Below the pieces are notes generated by a model, which saw nothing but the letters and a program-made list of their open reading frames with translations, was not told the DNA's origin and searched no databases. Positions 32,372 to 42,063 of a stretch of 64,000 nucleotides of DNA are shown in pieces. The position numbers and the translations under genes were made by a program. The first letter of the stretch is position 1; each line of letters starts with the position of its first letter. The DNA lies in the NCBI RefSeq assembly GCF_001513955.1, contig NZ_KQ948144.1, positions 1,195,076 to 1,259,075 of the forward strand. Reading direction: 5' to 3'. The stretch is from Streptomyces pseudovenezuelae. GTDB taxonomy: Bacteria; Actinomycetota; Actinomycetes; Streptomycetales; Streptomycetaceae.

Positions 32372-34780
32372 TCAGCCGCTCTGCCGGGACGGCCTGCGCA
32401 GGGTCGGCCGGGCCGCTGCCAGGCGGGCCCTGACCCCGGCCCACCACTCCGAGACGGTCCACGCCACCCGCGCGGTGGAACGCGGGGCGACCAGGGCACG
32501 CGCCCTGGTGCGCCGGCTGACCGAGTCGCGCAGTCCGCCGATCACCTGGTGCACGTCCTGCGCGAGTCCGGCCGGGGGCCGGGGCCGCGGCGCGTAGAGC
32601 ACCTGCTCCACGGCGTCCGCCACCCGGTGCACCGAGGCCGCGGCCGTCGGGTCGAGGTGCCCGAGCCGGACGATCCGCGCGGCCGCCCTGCGTGGCGTCT
32701 GCGAGTCGTCCGGCAGGATCCCGAAGTCCCAGGCCGTGTCGGTCAGCTCCTGCCAGGCAGCCAGGGTGTGCGCGGCGGCTCCCTCGGCACTGCGGCCGTG
32801 CCCGCCCAGACGTACCGAACGGGTGCGCAGCCGCCACAGCATCGGCGCCGAGGGGACCGCCAGCACGAGCAGCCCGACGAACAGCCAGAACAGCAGCTTC
32901 AGATACCACCACGGGCCCTGTACGGCCCACCAGGGGCCGTCACCGCCCTGGGCGGCCGCGGCCGCCGGGGACGCGCTGTCGCACCCCTCCAGCTTCCGCA
33001 GCTGGGCCGTGCAGCTCTCGCTCGCCGAGGCCGAGGCGGACGGCGCCGTGGACGACCCCGCGGAGGGTTGTGTCACGCCGGGGTCCACGCTGCCGCCGGC
33101 GTCCGGGACGGTGTACGAGGGCACCGTGCCCCGGGTCGGGGTGGGCTCGAAGCGGGTCCAGCCCACCCCCTCGAAGTACAGCTCGGGCCAGGCGTGGGCG
33201 TCCTTGAGACCCACCGACACCGAGCCGTCCGCCTGCGGGGTACCGGGCGCGAAGCCCACCGCGACCCGGGCTGGAATGCCCAGCGAGCGGGCCATCGCCG
33301 CCATGGCGAAGGAGAAGTGGACACAGAAGCCCTGCTTGTCCCGCAGGAAGTTGGCGATCGCGTTGGGCCCGTCGCCGACCTGCACCTGGGTGTCGTACTC
33401 GAAGCCCCCGGTCACCGCGAAGTAGTCCTGGAGCGCGACCGCCTGCTCGTAGGCGTTCTTCGCGCCCGCGGTGACCTCGCGGGCGGTCCTGGCCACCACC
33501 CCCGGCAGCGAGTCCGGCAGGTCGGTGTACTCGCGCTCGATGGCCGAGGGCGCGGCCGGTGCGGCGGCGAGCTGCTCGGCCGTCGGCTCCACGTCCAGGC
33601 TCTTCACCTCGTACGTCAGCCCGCGTGTGTTCTGCCCGTGGTCGCCGACGAGCGCCATGCCCTCGGGCTCGTAGCGCCAGTTGCCGTCGACCTTGACGCC
33701 ACTGGGCGGGTACGGCATGGGCAGATAGCTCTGCTCGTACCAGTTCGCCGCCGAGATGGTCGTCTCGACCTCCGTGCGATTGACGTCGGCTCCGAGGCCG
33801 ATCGGGGTCGGGAAGTCCCTCGGCACGGCGCCGATGGACCGCTTGGACGGTTTCCAGGTCCGGCCGTCGAAGTCGTCCAGGGAGACGATCCGCAGATACA
33901 GGTCGGAGGTGTCGTTGCTCTTGGTCCGCACGGACAGGACCTGGCGGTCCTCGTCCACGTTCAGGCTGTCGCGCAGCGAGAGCAGCGGGTTCACCGCGGA
34001 GATCGTGCCGCCGCTGCCGTTCCCGGCGCCCACGCCCGCCCCGGCGGGGCCCAGGAGGCCGCCGTTCATCGAGGGCAGGACGGCCGACACCACGAGGGCG
34101 ATGCCGAGGCTCGCGACGCCGATCCGCCGGCCGGTGCGCACCGGCGCCACCGGGCCGGAGTCGATGGCGGAGGAGCGTGCGGCCCCGCCGAAGACGCGGC
34201 CCCACTGGGAGAGCCGGTCGCGCCCCTCGGCCAGGAGCAGCAGCAGGTAGCCGATCGCCGCGACCAGGAACCAGAACCAGTCGGCGTGGCCTTCGGACAG
34301 TCCCGCGGCGACGGAGTACAGCGCGAGCAGCGGCAGACCCGCCGGGGCCGCGCTGCGGAACGTCACGGCGAGGGTGTCCACCATGAGTCCGACGATCAGG
34401 ACACCGCCGAGGACCATCAGCTTGATGCCGTCGGACGCCAGCGGCGCCGGGATCGCGTACCGCGCGATGTCGTCGCCGCCCTGCTGGAGCAGGTCCCCGA
34501 AGTGCAGGATGGCGCCCGGGCCGGGGATCAGCCCCAGGAAGGCGTGGTCACGGGCGAAGACCAGGGTCAGCATGACCAGTGTGACCAGCGCCTGGGCGGC
34601 GACCGTCAGCGGACGGGCCAGCGGGATCCGCCTGGTCGCCGCGCCCACGGCCGTCTGCACGCCGAGCAGGAAGGCGGCCTGCACGATCCAGGTGACCGGC
34701 TCGACCAGCGGGAGCAGGGCGCACGCGGCCATCAGCGTGGCCGCCCACGCGCACAGCGCCAGTCGTCCCCGCCCGCTCAT
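32372..34780 (-). CDS. Transglutaminase TgpA-like membrane protein
   Basis: An 802-residue protein. An N-terminal block of about six membrane helices (1-230) is followed by a TgpA-type linker and a transglutaminase-like core with Cys486 in DKQGFCVHFSFAMAAMARS, His in GLKDAHAWPELYFEGVGW and Asp-region RFEPTP. Then come a Ser/Ala-rich linker, one more membrane helix (LLFWLFVGLLVLAVPSAPML) and a cytoplasmic DUF4129-like end. Transglutaminase folds usually act as peptidases or cross-linkers; the substrate is unknown. It shares a TGATG junction with the DUF58 gene and forms the MoxR-DUF58-transglutaminase operon common in Actinobacteria. Confidence 0.9.
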   Translation of the reverse strand: MSGRGRLALCAWAATLMAACALLPLVEPVTWIVQAAFLLGVQTAVGAATRRIPLARPLTVAAQALVTLVMLTLVFARDHAFLGLIPGPGAILHFGDLLQQGGDDIARYAIPAPLASDGIKLMVLGGVLIVGLMVDTLAVTFRSAAPAGLPLLALYSVAAGLSEGHADWFWFLVAAIGYLLLLLAEGRDRLSQWGRVFGGAARSSAIDSGPVAPVRTGRRIGVASLGIALVVSAVLPSMNGGLLGPAGAGVGAGNGSGGTISAVNPLLSLRDSLNVDEDRQVLSVRTKSNDTSDLYLRIVSLDDFDGRTWKPSKRSIGAVPRDFPTPIGLGADVNRTEVETTISAANWYEQSYLPMPYPPSGVKVDGNWRYEPEGMALVGDHGQNTRGLTYEVKSLDVEPTAEQLAAAPAAPSAIEREYTDLPDSLPGVVARTAREVTAGAKNAYEQAVALQDYFAVTGGFEYDTQVQVGDGPNAIANFLRDKQGFCVHFSFAMAAMARSLGIPARVAVGFAPGTPQADGSVSVGLKDAHAWPELYFEGVGWTRFEPTPTRGTVPSYTVPDAGGSVDPGVTQPSAGSSTAPSASASASESCTAQLRKLEGCDSASPAAAAAQGGDGPWWAVQGPWWYLKLLFWLFVGLLVLAVPSAPMLWRLRTRSVRLGGHGRSAEGAAAHTLAAWQELTDTAWDFGILPDDSQTPRRAAARIVRLGHLDPTAAASVHRVADAVEQVLYAPRPRPPAGLAQDVHQVIGGLRDSVSRRTRARALVAPRSTARVAWTVSEWWAGVRARLAAARPTLRRPSRQSG

Positions 34781-36147
34781 CACGACGCCTCCCCGGCGCC
34801 GGCCGTACCGACGCCCGTGCGCTCGCGGTCCGCGAGACGCCACAGCTCCTCCAGGGAGGCGCCCCGCGGCACGCCCAGTGCCGTCCAGCCCGCCTCGCGC
34901 AGCATCCGCAGCCGCTCCTCGCGCCCGCCCGACGGGCCGGGCACATCGGAGGGTTCCCGCACCCAGCTCTCGCTGTCGAGCACGAACGCCAGCGCGCCCC
35001 CGCTGCGCTGCCGCATCTTGGCGACCACGGCGGCCTGCTCCTCGTCGAGGTCGCCGAAGAAGGCCACCAGCAGTCCTTCGTTCCCCCGGCGCAGCACGTC
35101 GTACGCGCGCGACAGGCCGACGCCGTCGGAGTGGTCGATCACCGCGAGGGTGTCCATCATCAGCCCGGCCGCGTCCGCCGTGCCCTGGCTCGCGCCCGCG
35201 AAGCCGTCGGCGCCCTCGCCGGGCACGGAGTTGCCGGTGTCCGTCAACAGCCTTACGGAGAAGCCTCGTTCGAGCATGTGGACCAGGACGGAGGCGGCGC
35301 CCGAGACGGCCCACTCGAAGGCCGAGTCCGGGCCCGCGCCCGCGAAGGCGAGGCCCCGGGTGTCCAGGAGCACCGTGCAGCGGGCGCGCTGGGGCTGCTC
35401 CTCACGGCGGACCATCAGCTCGCCGTAGCGGGCGGTGGAGCGCCAGTGGACCCGGCGCAGGTCGTCGCCGTAGCGGTACCCGCGCGGGATCACGTCGTCC
35501 TCGCCGGCCAGGGCGAGGGAGCGCTGCCGTCCCTCGCCGTACCCCTTGGCCTCGCCGTTCAGCCGCACCGGCGGCAGCGCCTCCACGCGCGGGATCACGG
35601 TCAGGGTGTCGTACGTCGAGAAGGAGCGGGTGAGCTCGCACATGCCGAACGGGTCGGTCAGGCGCAGCTGGAGCGGGCCCAGCGGATAGCGGCCGCGCAG
35701 GTCGGAGCGGACCCGGTAGGAGACCTCGCGGCGGCCGCCCGGCTCGACGCGGTCGAGCACGAACCGGGGGCGCGGGCCGAGGACGTAGGGGACCCGGTCC
35801 TGGAGCATCAGCAGGCCGGTGGGCAGGCGGGAGACGTTGTCCATCCGGAGATGGACACGGGCCTCGCTGCCGGCGGGCACGCGCGCGGGGGAGAGCCTGC
35901 GGCTGCCCGCGACCCGGTAGCGGGTGCGGTAGAGCACGGCGGCGCAGACCAGGGGCAGCACGGCCAGCAGGAGTCCGACCCGCAGCAGGTCGGACTGACC
36001 GAGGACGTAGGCGCAGATCGCCGCGGCGATGCCGGCGGCGAAGAAGGAGCGGCCCCGGGTGGTCAGCCCGGCCAGTGCGGTGCGTACCCCGCCCTTGTCG
36101 CCCCGGTCGGCCTCGGGGCCGCCGGCCGAGGGCACCCCGGTGGACAT
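34780..36147 (-). CDS. DUF58 (vWA-like) protein
   Basis: A 455-residue protein with two N-terminal membrane helices (FFAAGIAAAICAYVLGQ; VGLLLAVLPLVCAAVLY). A beta-rich region follows, then the DUF58 core VIPRGYRYGDDLRRVHWRSTARYGELMVR and a von Willebrand A-like segment CTVLLDTRGLAFAG. DUF58 proteins accompany MoxR ATPases and are thought to be their substrates or partners. ATG 36147 overlaps the MoxR stop by 1 nt (TGATG). Confidence 0.9.
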   Translation of the reverse strand: MSTGVPSAGGPEADRGDKGGVRTALAGLTTRGRSFFAAGIAAAICAYVLGQSDLLRVGLLLAVLPLVCAAVLYRTRYRVAGSRRLSPARVPAGSEARVHLRMDNVSRLPTGLLMLQDRVPYVLGPRPRFVLDRVEPGGRREVSYRVRSDLRGRYPLGPLQLRLTDPFGMCELTRSFSTYDTLTVIPRVEALPPVRLNGEAKGYGEGRQRSLALAGEDDVIPRGYRYGDDLRRVHWRSTARYGELMVRREEQPQRARCTVLLDTRGLAFAGAGPDSAFEWAVSGAASVLVHMLERGFSVRLLTDTGNSVPGEGADGFAGASQGTADAAGLMMDTLAVIDHSDGVGLSRAYDVLRRGNEGLLVAFFGDLDEEQAAVVAKMRQRSGGALAFVLDSESWVREPSDVPGPSGGREERLRMLREAGWTALGVPRGASLEELWRLADRERTGVGTAGAGEAS

Positions 36148-37181
36148 CACAGGCCCCGCGGCGGCTGCTGCGGGTATGTGGGCGTGGGGCGGCCGATCCC
36201 GAGTCCGCCCTGCTGGGGAGCCGCGGGGACAGGGGTGCGCTGGAGGATCTCCTGCACGACCTGTTCGGCGCTGCGCCGGTTCAGCTGGGCCTGGGCGGTG
36301 GGCAGCAGACGGTGGGCGAGGACGGCCACGGCGAGCGCCTGGATGTCGTCCGGCAGCGCGAACTCGCGGCCGCTGAGGGCGGCGGAGGCCTTGGCGGCGC
36401 GCAGCAGGTGCAGCGTCGCGCGCGGGGAGGCGCCGAGTCTGAGGTCGGGGTGGGTGCGCGTGGCGGCGACCAGGTCGACGGCGTAGCGCCGGACCGGTTC
36501 GGCGACGTGGACGCCGCGCACCGCCTCGATGAGCTTCACGATGTCGTGCGCGTGCGCCACCGGCTGGAGGTCCTCCAGAGGGCTCGCCCCGCCGTGGATG
36601 TCGAGCATCTGCAGCTCGGCCTCGGCGCTGGGGTAGCCGACCGAGACCCGGGCCATGAAGCGGTCGCGCTGGGCCTCCGGGAGCGGGTAGGTGCCCTCCA
36701 TCTCGACCGGGTTCTGCGTGGCGACCACCATGAAGGGGCTGGGCAGCTCATAGGTCTGTCCGTCGATGGTGACCTGGCGCTCCTCCATCGACTCCAGGAG
36801 CGCGGACTGGGTCTTCGGCGAGGCGCGGTTGATCTCGTCGCCGATCACGATCTGGGCGAAGATCGCGCCCGGTTTGAACTCGAAGTCCCGGCGCTGCTGG
36901 TCCCAGATGGACACGCCCGTGATGTCCGAGGGCAGCAGGTCCGGCGTGAACTGGATGCGGCGCACGGAGCAGTCGATGGACCGCGCCAGCGCCTTGGCCA
37001 GCATGGTCTTGCCGACGCCGGGGACATCCTCGATCAGAAGATGTCCCTCGGCGAGCAGCACGGTCAGTGAAAGCCGTACGACCTCGGGCTTCCCCTCGAT
37101 CACGCCCTCCACCGAACTGCGAACCCGCTCGACGACGGCGGTCAGATCAGTGAGGCTCGATCGATCGTCATAGGTGGTCAC
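36147..37181 (-). CDS. MoxR-family AAA+ ATPase
   Basis: A 344-residue AAA+ chaperone-like ATPase: Walker A EDVPGVGKTM (GVGKT at 55-59), Walker B IVIGDEINRASPKTQSALLE, sensor 1 VVATQNPVEMEGTYPLPEA with the arginine finger region AQRDRFMARV, and the lid LGASPRATLHLLRA. GTG 37181 has GAGGAGG upstream and is preferred to an upstream start. As first gene of the minus-strand operon it probably acts on the DUF58 and transglutaminase proteins at the membrane. Confidence 0.93.
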   Translation of the reverse strand: MTTYDDRSSLTDLTAVVERVRSSVEGVIEGKPEVVRLSLTVLLAEGHLLIEDVPGVGKTMLAKALARSIDCSVRRIQFTPDLLPSDITGVSIWDQQRRDFEFKPGAIFAQIVIGDEINRASPKTQSALLESMEERQVTIDGQTYELPSPFMVVATQNPVEMEGTYPLPEAQRDRFMARVSVGYPSAEAELQMLDIHGGASPLEDLQPVAHAHDIVKLIEAVRGVHVAEPVRRYAVDLVAATRTHPDLRLGASPRATLHLLRAAKASAALSGREFALPDDIQALAVAVLAHRLLPTAQAQLNRRSAEQVVQEILQRTPVPAAPQQGGLGIGRPTPTYPQQPPRGL

Positions 37182-37324
37182 CCGGCCCTCCTCGGCCCGT
37201 ACTTTCCGGGCCGACGCTGTGATGCGCAACCGGCCCACCCCGAATCACGGACACCACGCGTGAAAAGTTCCGCGTGACGCCACACCCGCATTCTTGCTGC
37301 CGTTACCGATTCGTGTCACTCGAC

Positions 37325-37333
37325 TGTGGACAA
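37325..37333 (-). other. Isolated perfect DnaA box
   Basis: TGTGGACAA is the exact complement of the Streptomyces DnaA box TTGTCCACA. It lies alone in the 248-nt gap between the MoxR and carbonic anhydrase genes, where I see nothing else. Confidence 0.55.
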
Positions 37334-37429
37334 CTGGCTGCACTATGTCGGGTCTTGCGGTGTTTTGGGCACCCCGAGGGGAGAAATCAACAGCGAAACG
37401 ACAGCTACGGCGGGCCGTGGCGGTGGCCG

Positions 37430-37972
37430 TCAGGCGGGGTCGATCTCGCGCAGCAGGCCCGTCTTCACGTCGAACACGAACCCGCGCACGTCGTCGGTGT
37501 GCAGCAGGAACGGCGAGGTGCGCACCCGCTGCATGGACTGCCGTACGTCCTGGTCGACGTCGCGGAAGGCCTCCACGGCCCACGCGGGACGCTGGCCGAC
37601 CTCCATCTCCAGATCGGTGCGGAAGTCCTCGGTGATCGCCTCCAGCCCGCACCCGGTGTGGTGGATGAGCACGACGCTGCGGGTGCCGAGCTTGCGCTGG
37701 CTGATGGTGAGCGAGCGGATCACGTCGTCGGTGACCACACCGCCCGCGTTGCGGATGGTGTGGCAGTCGCCGAGCTCCAGGCCGAGCGCGGCGTGCAGGT
37801 CGAGGCGGGCGTCCATGCACGCCACGACGGCGACGTGCAGGACCGGGCGGGCGTCCATCCCGGGATCGGTGAACGCGGCGGCGTACCGCTCGTTGGCGTC
37901 GACCAGCCGGTCGGTCACGCCGCCGTCGCGGGATATGGCGCCTTCGGTGGGTACGGATGCGGAAGTCGTCAT
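37430..37972 (-). CDS. Beta-class carbonic anhydrase
   Basis: A 180-residue small beta-carbonic anhydrase (CO2 to bicarbonate). Zinc ligands and the catalytic dyad are visible: Cys52, Asp54 and Arg56 in ACMDARLDL, then His105 and Cys108 in IHHTGCGL. RNAGGVVTDD and SVVLIHHTGCG are typical. ATG 37972 (MTTSASVPTEG) is chosen; ATG 37978, two codons upstream, is an alternative. It reads away from rsmH. Confidence 0.92.
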   Translation of the reverse strand: MTTSASVPTEGAISRDGGVTDRLVDANERYAAAFTDPGMDARPVLHVAVVACMDARLDLHAALGLELGDCHTIRNAGGVVTDDVIRSLTISQRKLGTRSVVLIHHTGCGLEAITEDFRTDLEMEVGQRPAWAVEAFRDVDQDVRQSMQRVRTSPFLLHTDDVRGFVFDVKTGLLREIDPA

Positions 37973-38147
37973 AACCATGACGGTACTGGTCACCGCCGTC
38001 GCGGTCCTGCCGTGAGAAGGGAAAAAGAGCGTCATCACGCCGCGTGTGTGAGGTACCCCACAAGGGGATCGGATGCACCCGAACGGGTGTTTTCCGCGCT
38101 TTCGAGGCGTCGGATCCGCGCCGGTGCGCGACGCGCAGGCCGGTTGA

Positions 38148-38175
38148 TTGACCGCGAGACACCGTGGACTAAAGT
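38148..38175 (+). promoter_or_regulatory. Candidate promoter of the dcw cluster
   Basis: TTGACC (38148-38153), a 16-nt spacer and TAAAGT (38170-38175) form a good housekeeping-type promoter. It would give a leader of about 210 nt before rsmH. The rest of the 417-nt gap 37973-38389 holds no gene that I can see, in particular no mraZ. Confidence 0.6.
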
Positions 38176-38389
38176 GACGCGAAGCGGGAGGCGAGGCCTC
38201 CTTGCTGACTTTCCCCGGAGACCCCGGCCCGCGCGCGGACGGTCTCCCCACGTGCGCGGCGCGTACGTACGGCTCGGCCTCCTCCCGCTCCCGGTCGACT
38301 GACGCTTCCGGCGCCGGCAGGCCTCCCCTTCGACGAGCGGGCGGGGACCCGGCGGTGCGTACGGCCCGTGCCGGACCTGAGAGGGCCCC

Positions 38390-39346
38390 TTGAGCCAGAG
38401 TCGACACGTCCCGGTGATGCTCCAGCGGTGCCTGGACCTGTTGGCCCCCGCACTCGAGCGGCCCGGGTCGGTGGTCGTGGACTGCACGCTCGGCCTGGGC
38501 GGCCACAGCGAGGCCCTGCTCCAGCGGTTCCCCGAGGCCCGGCTCGTCGCCCTCGACCGCGACAAGGAGGCCCTGCGCCTGTCCGGCGAGCGGCTCGCAC
38601 CCTTCGGTGAGCGCGCCACCCTCGTCCATGCGGTCTACGACGAACTCCCGGACGTCCTCGACCGGCTCGGCATCGCGCGCGTGCAGGGCGTCCTCTTCGA
38701 CCTCGGGGTCTCCTCCATGCAGCTCGACGAGGCCGACCGCGGCTTCGCCTACGCCCAGGACGCCCCGCTCGACATGCGCATGGACCAGACGACCGGCATG
38801 AGCGCGGCCGAGGTCCTCAACACCTACCCGCCGGGCGAACTCGTCCGGATCCTCAGGGCGTACGGCGAGGAGAAGCAGGCCAAGCGGATCGTGTCCGCCG
38901 TCGTGCGCGAGCGCGACAAGGAGCCGTTCACCAACAGCGCGCGGCTCGTCGAGCTGATCCGGGACTCCCTGCCGCAGGCCGCCAAGCGCACCGGCGGCAA
39001 CCCGGCCAAGCGGACCTTCCAGGCCCTGCGCATCGAGGTCAACGGCGAACTCTCCGTCCTGGAACGGGCGATCCCGGCCGCGGTGAAGTCACTCGCCGTG
39101 GGCGGCCGGATCGCCGTGCTGTCGTACCACTCGCTGGAGGACCGGCTGGTCAAGCAGGTCTTCGCGGCCGGCGCCGCCACCACCGCCCCGCCCGGGCTGC
39201 CCGTCGTCCCCGAGCGCTACCAGCCCCGGCTCAAGCTGCTCACGCGCGGTGCCGAACTTCCCACCGAGGAAGAGATCGCCGAGAACCGGCGGGCCGCACC
39301 GGCGCGTTGCAGAGGCGCCGAGCGCATCAGGGAGGACATCGAGTGA
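38390..39346 (+). CDS. rsmH: 16S rRNA (cytosine(1402)-N4)-methyltransferase
   Basis: A 318-residue RsmH/MraW enzyme. It begins [16 protein letters not shown] and has SAM motif [23 protein letters not shown], the signature [51 protein letters not shown] and [11 protein letters not shown]. It methylates the P-site of 16S rRNA. The start is an unusual TTG (38390), supported by GAGAGGG upstream and by the conserved N-terminus. It opens the dcw cluster. Confidence 0.96.
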   Translation: MSQSRHVPVMLQRCLDLLAPALERPGSVVVDCTLGLGGHSEALLQRFPEARLVALDRDKEALRLSGERLAPFGERATLVHAVYDELPDVLDRLGIARVQGVLFDLGVSSMQLDEADRGFAYAQDAPLDMRMDQTTGMSAAEVLNTYPPGELVRILRAYGEEKQAKRIVSAVVRERDKEPFTNSARLVELIRDSLPQAAKRTGGNPAKRTFQALRIEVNGELSVLERAIPAAVKSLAVGGRIAVLSYHSLEDRLVKQVFAAGAATTAPPGLPVVPERYQPRLKLLTRGAELPTEEEIAENRRAAPARCRGAERIREDIE

Positions 39347-39397
39347 AACGCGTGAGGCGCGTCAGTGGGTTGGGAAACCGGACTCACTGGAGGGTGT

Positions 39398-39979
39398 GTG
39401 CGTAGGAAACCCGAACTGAGGGGGAGGGCGGCTCGTCTCGCGCGTCTCCTCCCCGGCACGGCGAGCCCCGGACAGGCGGCCCGCACCCCCTTCGTGCTCC
39501 TGGTGGTCCTGCTGCTCGGCGGCGGCCTCATCGGGCTGCTGGTGCTGAACTCCGCGCTGAGCGAAGGGTCGTTCGAGCTCACCGACCTGCAGAAGGACAC
39601 GAAGAGCCTCACCGACGAGCAGCAGGCCCTGCAGCGGGACATCGACGCCTACTCCGCGCCCGACGCGCTGCTGCGCCGCGCCAGGGAACTCGGCATGGTG
39701 CCCGGCGGTGACCCGGCCTTCCTGGACCCCGACGGCACCGTCGAGGGCGTCCCGTCCCCCGCCTCCGACGCCGAACCGCTCTCCTACCGGATGCCGCTCG
39801 TCCTCGCGCCCGAGGTGATCGACGGCGCGGCCGCCGCGACACCGGCGGCCGGCCCCACCCCGACGGAGACGGTCGGCCAGGCACCCGAGGCCGGACGGGC
39901 CCCCGAGACCGTCGTGCAAGCCCCCGAGGCCGTTCCCTCGGACGTCCCGCTCCCCTCGACCCCGACCCCCGGCAGGTGA
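39398..39979 (+). CDS. ftsL: Cell division protein FtsL
   Basis: About 193 residues: a short basic cytoplasmic N-terminus, one membrane helix (FVLLVVLLLGGGLIGLLVL), a coiled-coil stretch (LTDLQKDTKSLTDEQQALQ), and a long Pro/Ala-rich tail not found in short FtsL proteins. It belongs to the FtsQ-FtsL-DivIC complex that activates septal synthesis by FtsW/FtsI. GTG 39398 is chosen though GGAGGG lies only 3 nt upstream; GTG 39365 is possible. It overlaps ftsI by 4 nt. Confidence 0.88.
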   Translation: MRRKPELRGRAARLARLLPGTASPGQAARTPFVLLVVLLLGGGLIGLLVLNSALSEGSFELTDLQKDTKSLTDEQQALQRDIDAYSAPDALLRRARELGMVPGGDPAFLDPDGTVEGVPSPASDAEPLSYRMPLVLAPEVIDGAAAATPAAGPTPTETVGQAPEAGRAPETVVQAPEAVPSDVPLPSTPTPGR

Positions 39980-41961
39980 CGGAAGTGTCCGACGACTTCG
40001 GCAGGCAGCCGCCGCGCCGCCGCGTGCCGGGACCCGCGCGCCCCGAGCGCTCCGCCCGCCCCGTCGGCCGGCCGCGCCCGGGCCCCGGCGCCCGCCCGGC
40101 CCGCCGCCCGTCGGCGCCCCGCCCCGCGGCCCCCAAGACCATCCGCCTGGGCAGCCCCCGCCCCCGGCTGCGCCTGGTCGGCCTCGCGCTGACGCTGGTG
40201 CTGGCCGCCTTCGTCGTACGCCTGCTCCAGGTGCAGGCCGTCGACGCGAGCACGTACGCCGCCAAGGCCGAGCAGAACCGGTACGTCGGCTACACGCTCG
40301 CCGCCGAGCGGGGCGGGATCACCGACCGCGACGGAGTGGCCCTCGCGGCCAGCGAGGACGCGTACGACATCACGGCCGACCCCACGCTGTTCACCCGCAA
40401 GCAGCTGAAGATCGACGACGGCCCCGAGCAGGCCGCCGCCCTGCTCGCCCCGATCCTGGGGCAGGAGCAGGAGACGATCGTCAGGAAGCTGCGGCCCAAG
40501 GACAAGAAGCTCCGCTACGTCCTGCTCGCCAACCGGCAGACCCCGCAGGTGTGGAAGCAGATCAAGGACCTCAGGTCCGCGCTCGCCACCAAGAGCGAGA
40601 CCGACCCGGGCACGGCCAACGTCCTCGGGGGCGTCCTGTCCGTGCCGACGACCAAGCGCGTGTACCCGAACGGCGATCTCGCCGCCGGGATACTGGGCTG
40701 GGTCAACGCCGACGGCAAGGGCGGCGGCGGTGTCGAGCAGCAGCTGAACTCCCTGCTGGCCGGCAAGGACGGCAAGATCCGCTACGCCCAGTCCGGCGGC
40801 CGCCAGGTGCCCACCGTGGGTTCCACCGAGACCCCCGCGGTACCCGGCAGCGACGTCGAGCTCACCATCGACCGCGACATCCAGTGGGCCGCCCAGCAGG
40901 CCATCACCGACCAGGTGAAGGAGTCCAAGGCGGACCGCGGGTACGTGATAGTGCAGGACACGCGGACCGGCCAGGTCCTCGCCATGGCCAACTCGCCCGG
41001 CTTCGACCCGAACGACCTGTCCAAGGCGAGTTCGGTGAACATGGGCAACGCGGCCCTCCAGGACGCCTACGAGCCCGGCTCCACCGCCAAGGTCATGTCC
41101 ATGGCCGCCGTACTGGAACAGGGCGTCGCCATTCCGCTCACGCACGTGATCGTGCCCAACCGGCTGCACCGCGGCGACCGGCTCTTCAAGGACGACATCG
41201 ACCACGAGACCTGGTACCTCACGCTCAACGGCGTGCTCGCCAAGTCCAGCAACATCGGCACCATCCTGGCCACCGGCCAGCTCGGCAAGACCCAGGCGCA
41301 GGCCAACCAGGTCCTCTACTCCTACCTGCGCAAGTTCGGCCTCGGCCGCTACTCCGGGCTCGACTTCCCCGGCGAGACGCCGGGCATCCTGGCCAAGCCC
41401 GCGGACTGGTCGACCTCGCAGCAGTTCACGATTCCTTTCGGCCAGGGCGTGTCCCTCAACGCCATGCAGGCCGCGTCCGTCTACTCGACGATCGCCAACG
41501 GCGGTGTCCGCGTCGAACCCACGCTCGTGCGCGGCACGAAGGGGCCCGACGGACGCTTCACACCCGCCGCCAAGCCCAAGGAGACAAGGGTCGTCAGCGC
41601 GAAGACGGCCAGGACGCTGGCCCAGATGCTGGAGTCGGTCGTGGACGACGAGGAGGGCACCGGCACCAAGGCGCGCATCCCCGGCTACCGGGTCGCGGGC
41701 AAGACGGGCACGGCCAACCGTGTGGATCCGGCCACCGGCAAGTACAAGGGCTACACCTCGTCGTTCGCCGGCTTCGCGCCCGCCGACAAGCCCCGGATCA
41801 CCGTCTACTGCGCCATCCAGAACGCCACCAGCGGCAGCTACTTCGGCGGCCAGATCTGCGGACCCGTCTACAAGCAGGTCATGGAGTTCGCCCTGAAGAC
41901 CCTCCAGGTCCCGCCCACGGGGGCGAAGGCCGCGAAGCTGCCAGTGACCTACACGCCCTGA
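39976..41961 (+). CDS. ftsI: Penicillin-binding protein 3 / FtsI transpeptidase
   Basis: A 661-residue class B PBP that cross-links septal peptidoglycan. It has a Pro/Arg-rich cytoplasmic N-terminus, a membrane anchor (LRLVGLALTLVLAAFVVRLL), a pedestal domain (ITDRDGVALAASEDAYD), and a transpeptidase domain with STAK (nucleophile Ser369), SSN (424-426, in AKSSNIG) and KTGT (from Lys576, in AGKTGTANRV). The GTG start overlaps the ftsL stop (GTGA); GTG 39985 is possible. Confidence 0.95.
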   Translation: MTEVSDDFGRQPPRRRVPGPARPERSARPVGRPRPGPGARPARRPSAPRPAAPKTIRLGSPRPRLRLVGLALTLVLAAFVVRLLQVQAVDASTYAAKAEQNRYVGYTLAAERGGITDRDGVALAASEDAYDITADPTLFTRKQLKIDDGPEQAAALLAPILGQEQETIVRKLRPKDKKLRYVLLANRQTPQVWKQIKDLRSALATKSETDPGTANVLGGVLSVPTTKRVYPNGDLAAGILGWVNADGKGGGGVEQQLNSLLAGKDGKIRYAQSGGRQVPTVGSTETPAVPGSDVELTIDRDIQWAAQQAITDQVKESKADRGYVIVQDTRTGQVLAMANSPGFDPNDLSKASSVNMGNAALQDAYEPGSTAKVMSMAAVLEQGVAIPLTHVIVPNRLHRGDRLFKDDIDHETWYLTLNGVLAKSSNIGTILATGQLGKTQAQANQVLYSYLRKFGLGRYSGLDFPGETPGILAKPADWSTSQQFTIPFGQGVSLNAMQAASVYSTIANGGVRVEPTLVRGTKGPDGRFTPAAKPKETRVVSAKTARTLAQMLESVVDDEEGTGTKARIPGYRVAGKTGTANRVDPATGKYKGYTSSFAGFAPADKPRITVYCAIQNATSGSYFGGQICGPVYKQVMEFALKTLQVPPTGAKAAKLPVTYTP

Positions 41962-42014
41962 TCGGCACGGCGTCGGCACCGGCGGGCACCTCGCCCGCAC
42001 CACCTCGCCAACGC

Positions 42015-42036
42015 CTCATCAGCACCTCATCAGCAC
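42015..42036 (+). repeat. 11-bp tandem duplication before murE
   Basis: CTCATCAGCAC occurs twice in direct succession, followed by a third CTC. It lies in the 102-nt ftsI-murE gap, the first real gap inside the cluster, which also has several CACCTC words. Confidence 0.6.
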
Positions 42037-42063
42037 CTCGGAAAGGCCACCAGGAACCACCTC

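Noticed and set aside
32222..35428. A 1068-codon open frame on the plus strand opposite the transglutaminase and DUF58 genes
   Set aside because: It is antisense to clear genes, Arg/Gly/Ala-rich without any motif, and results from the high third-position GC of the genes on the other strand.
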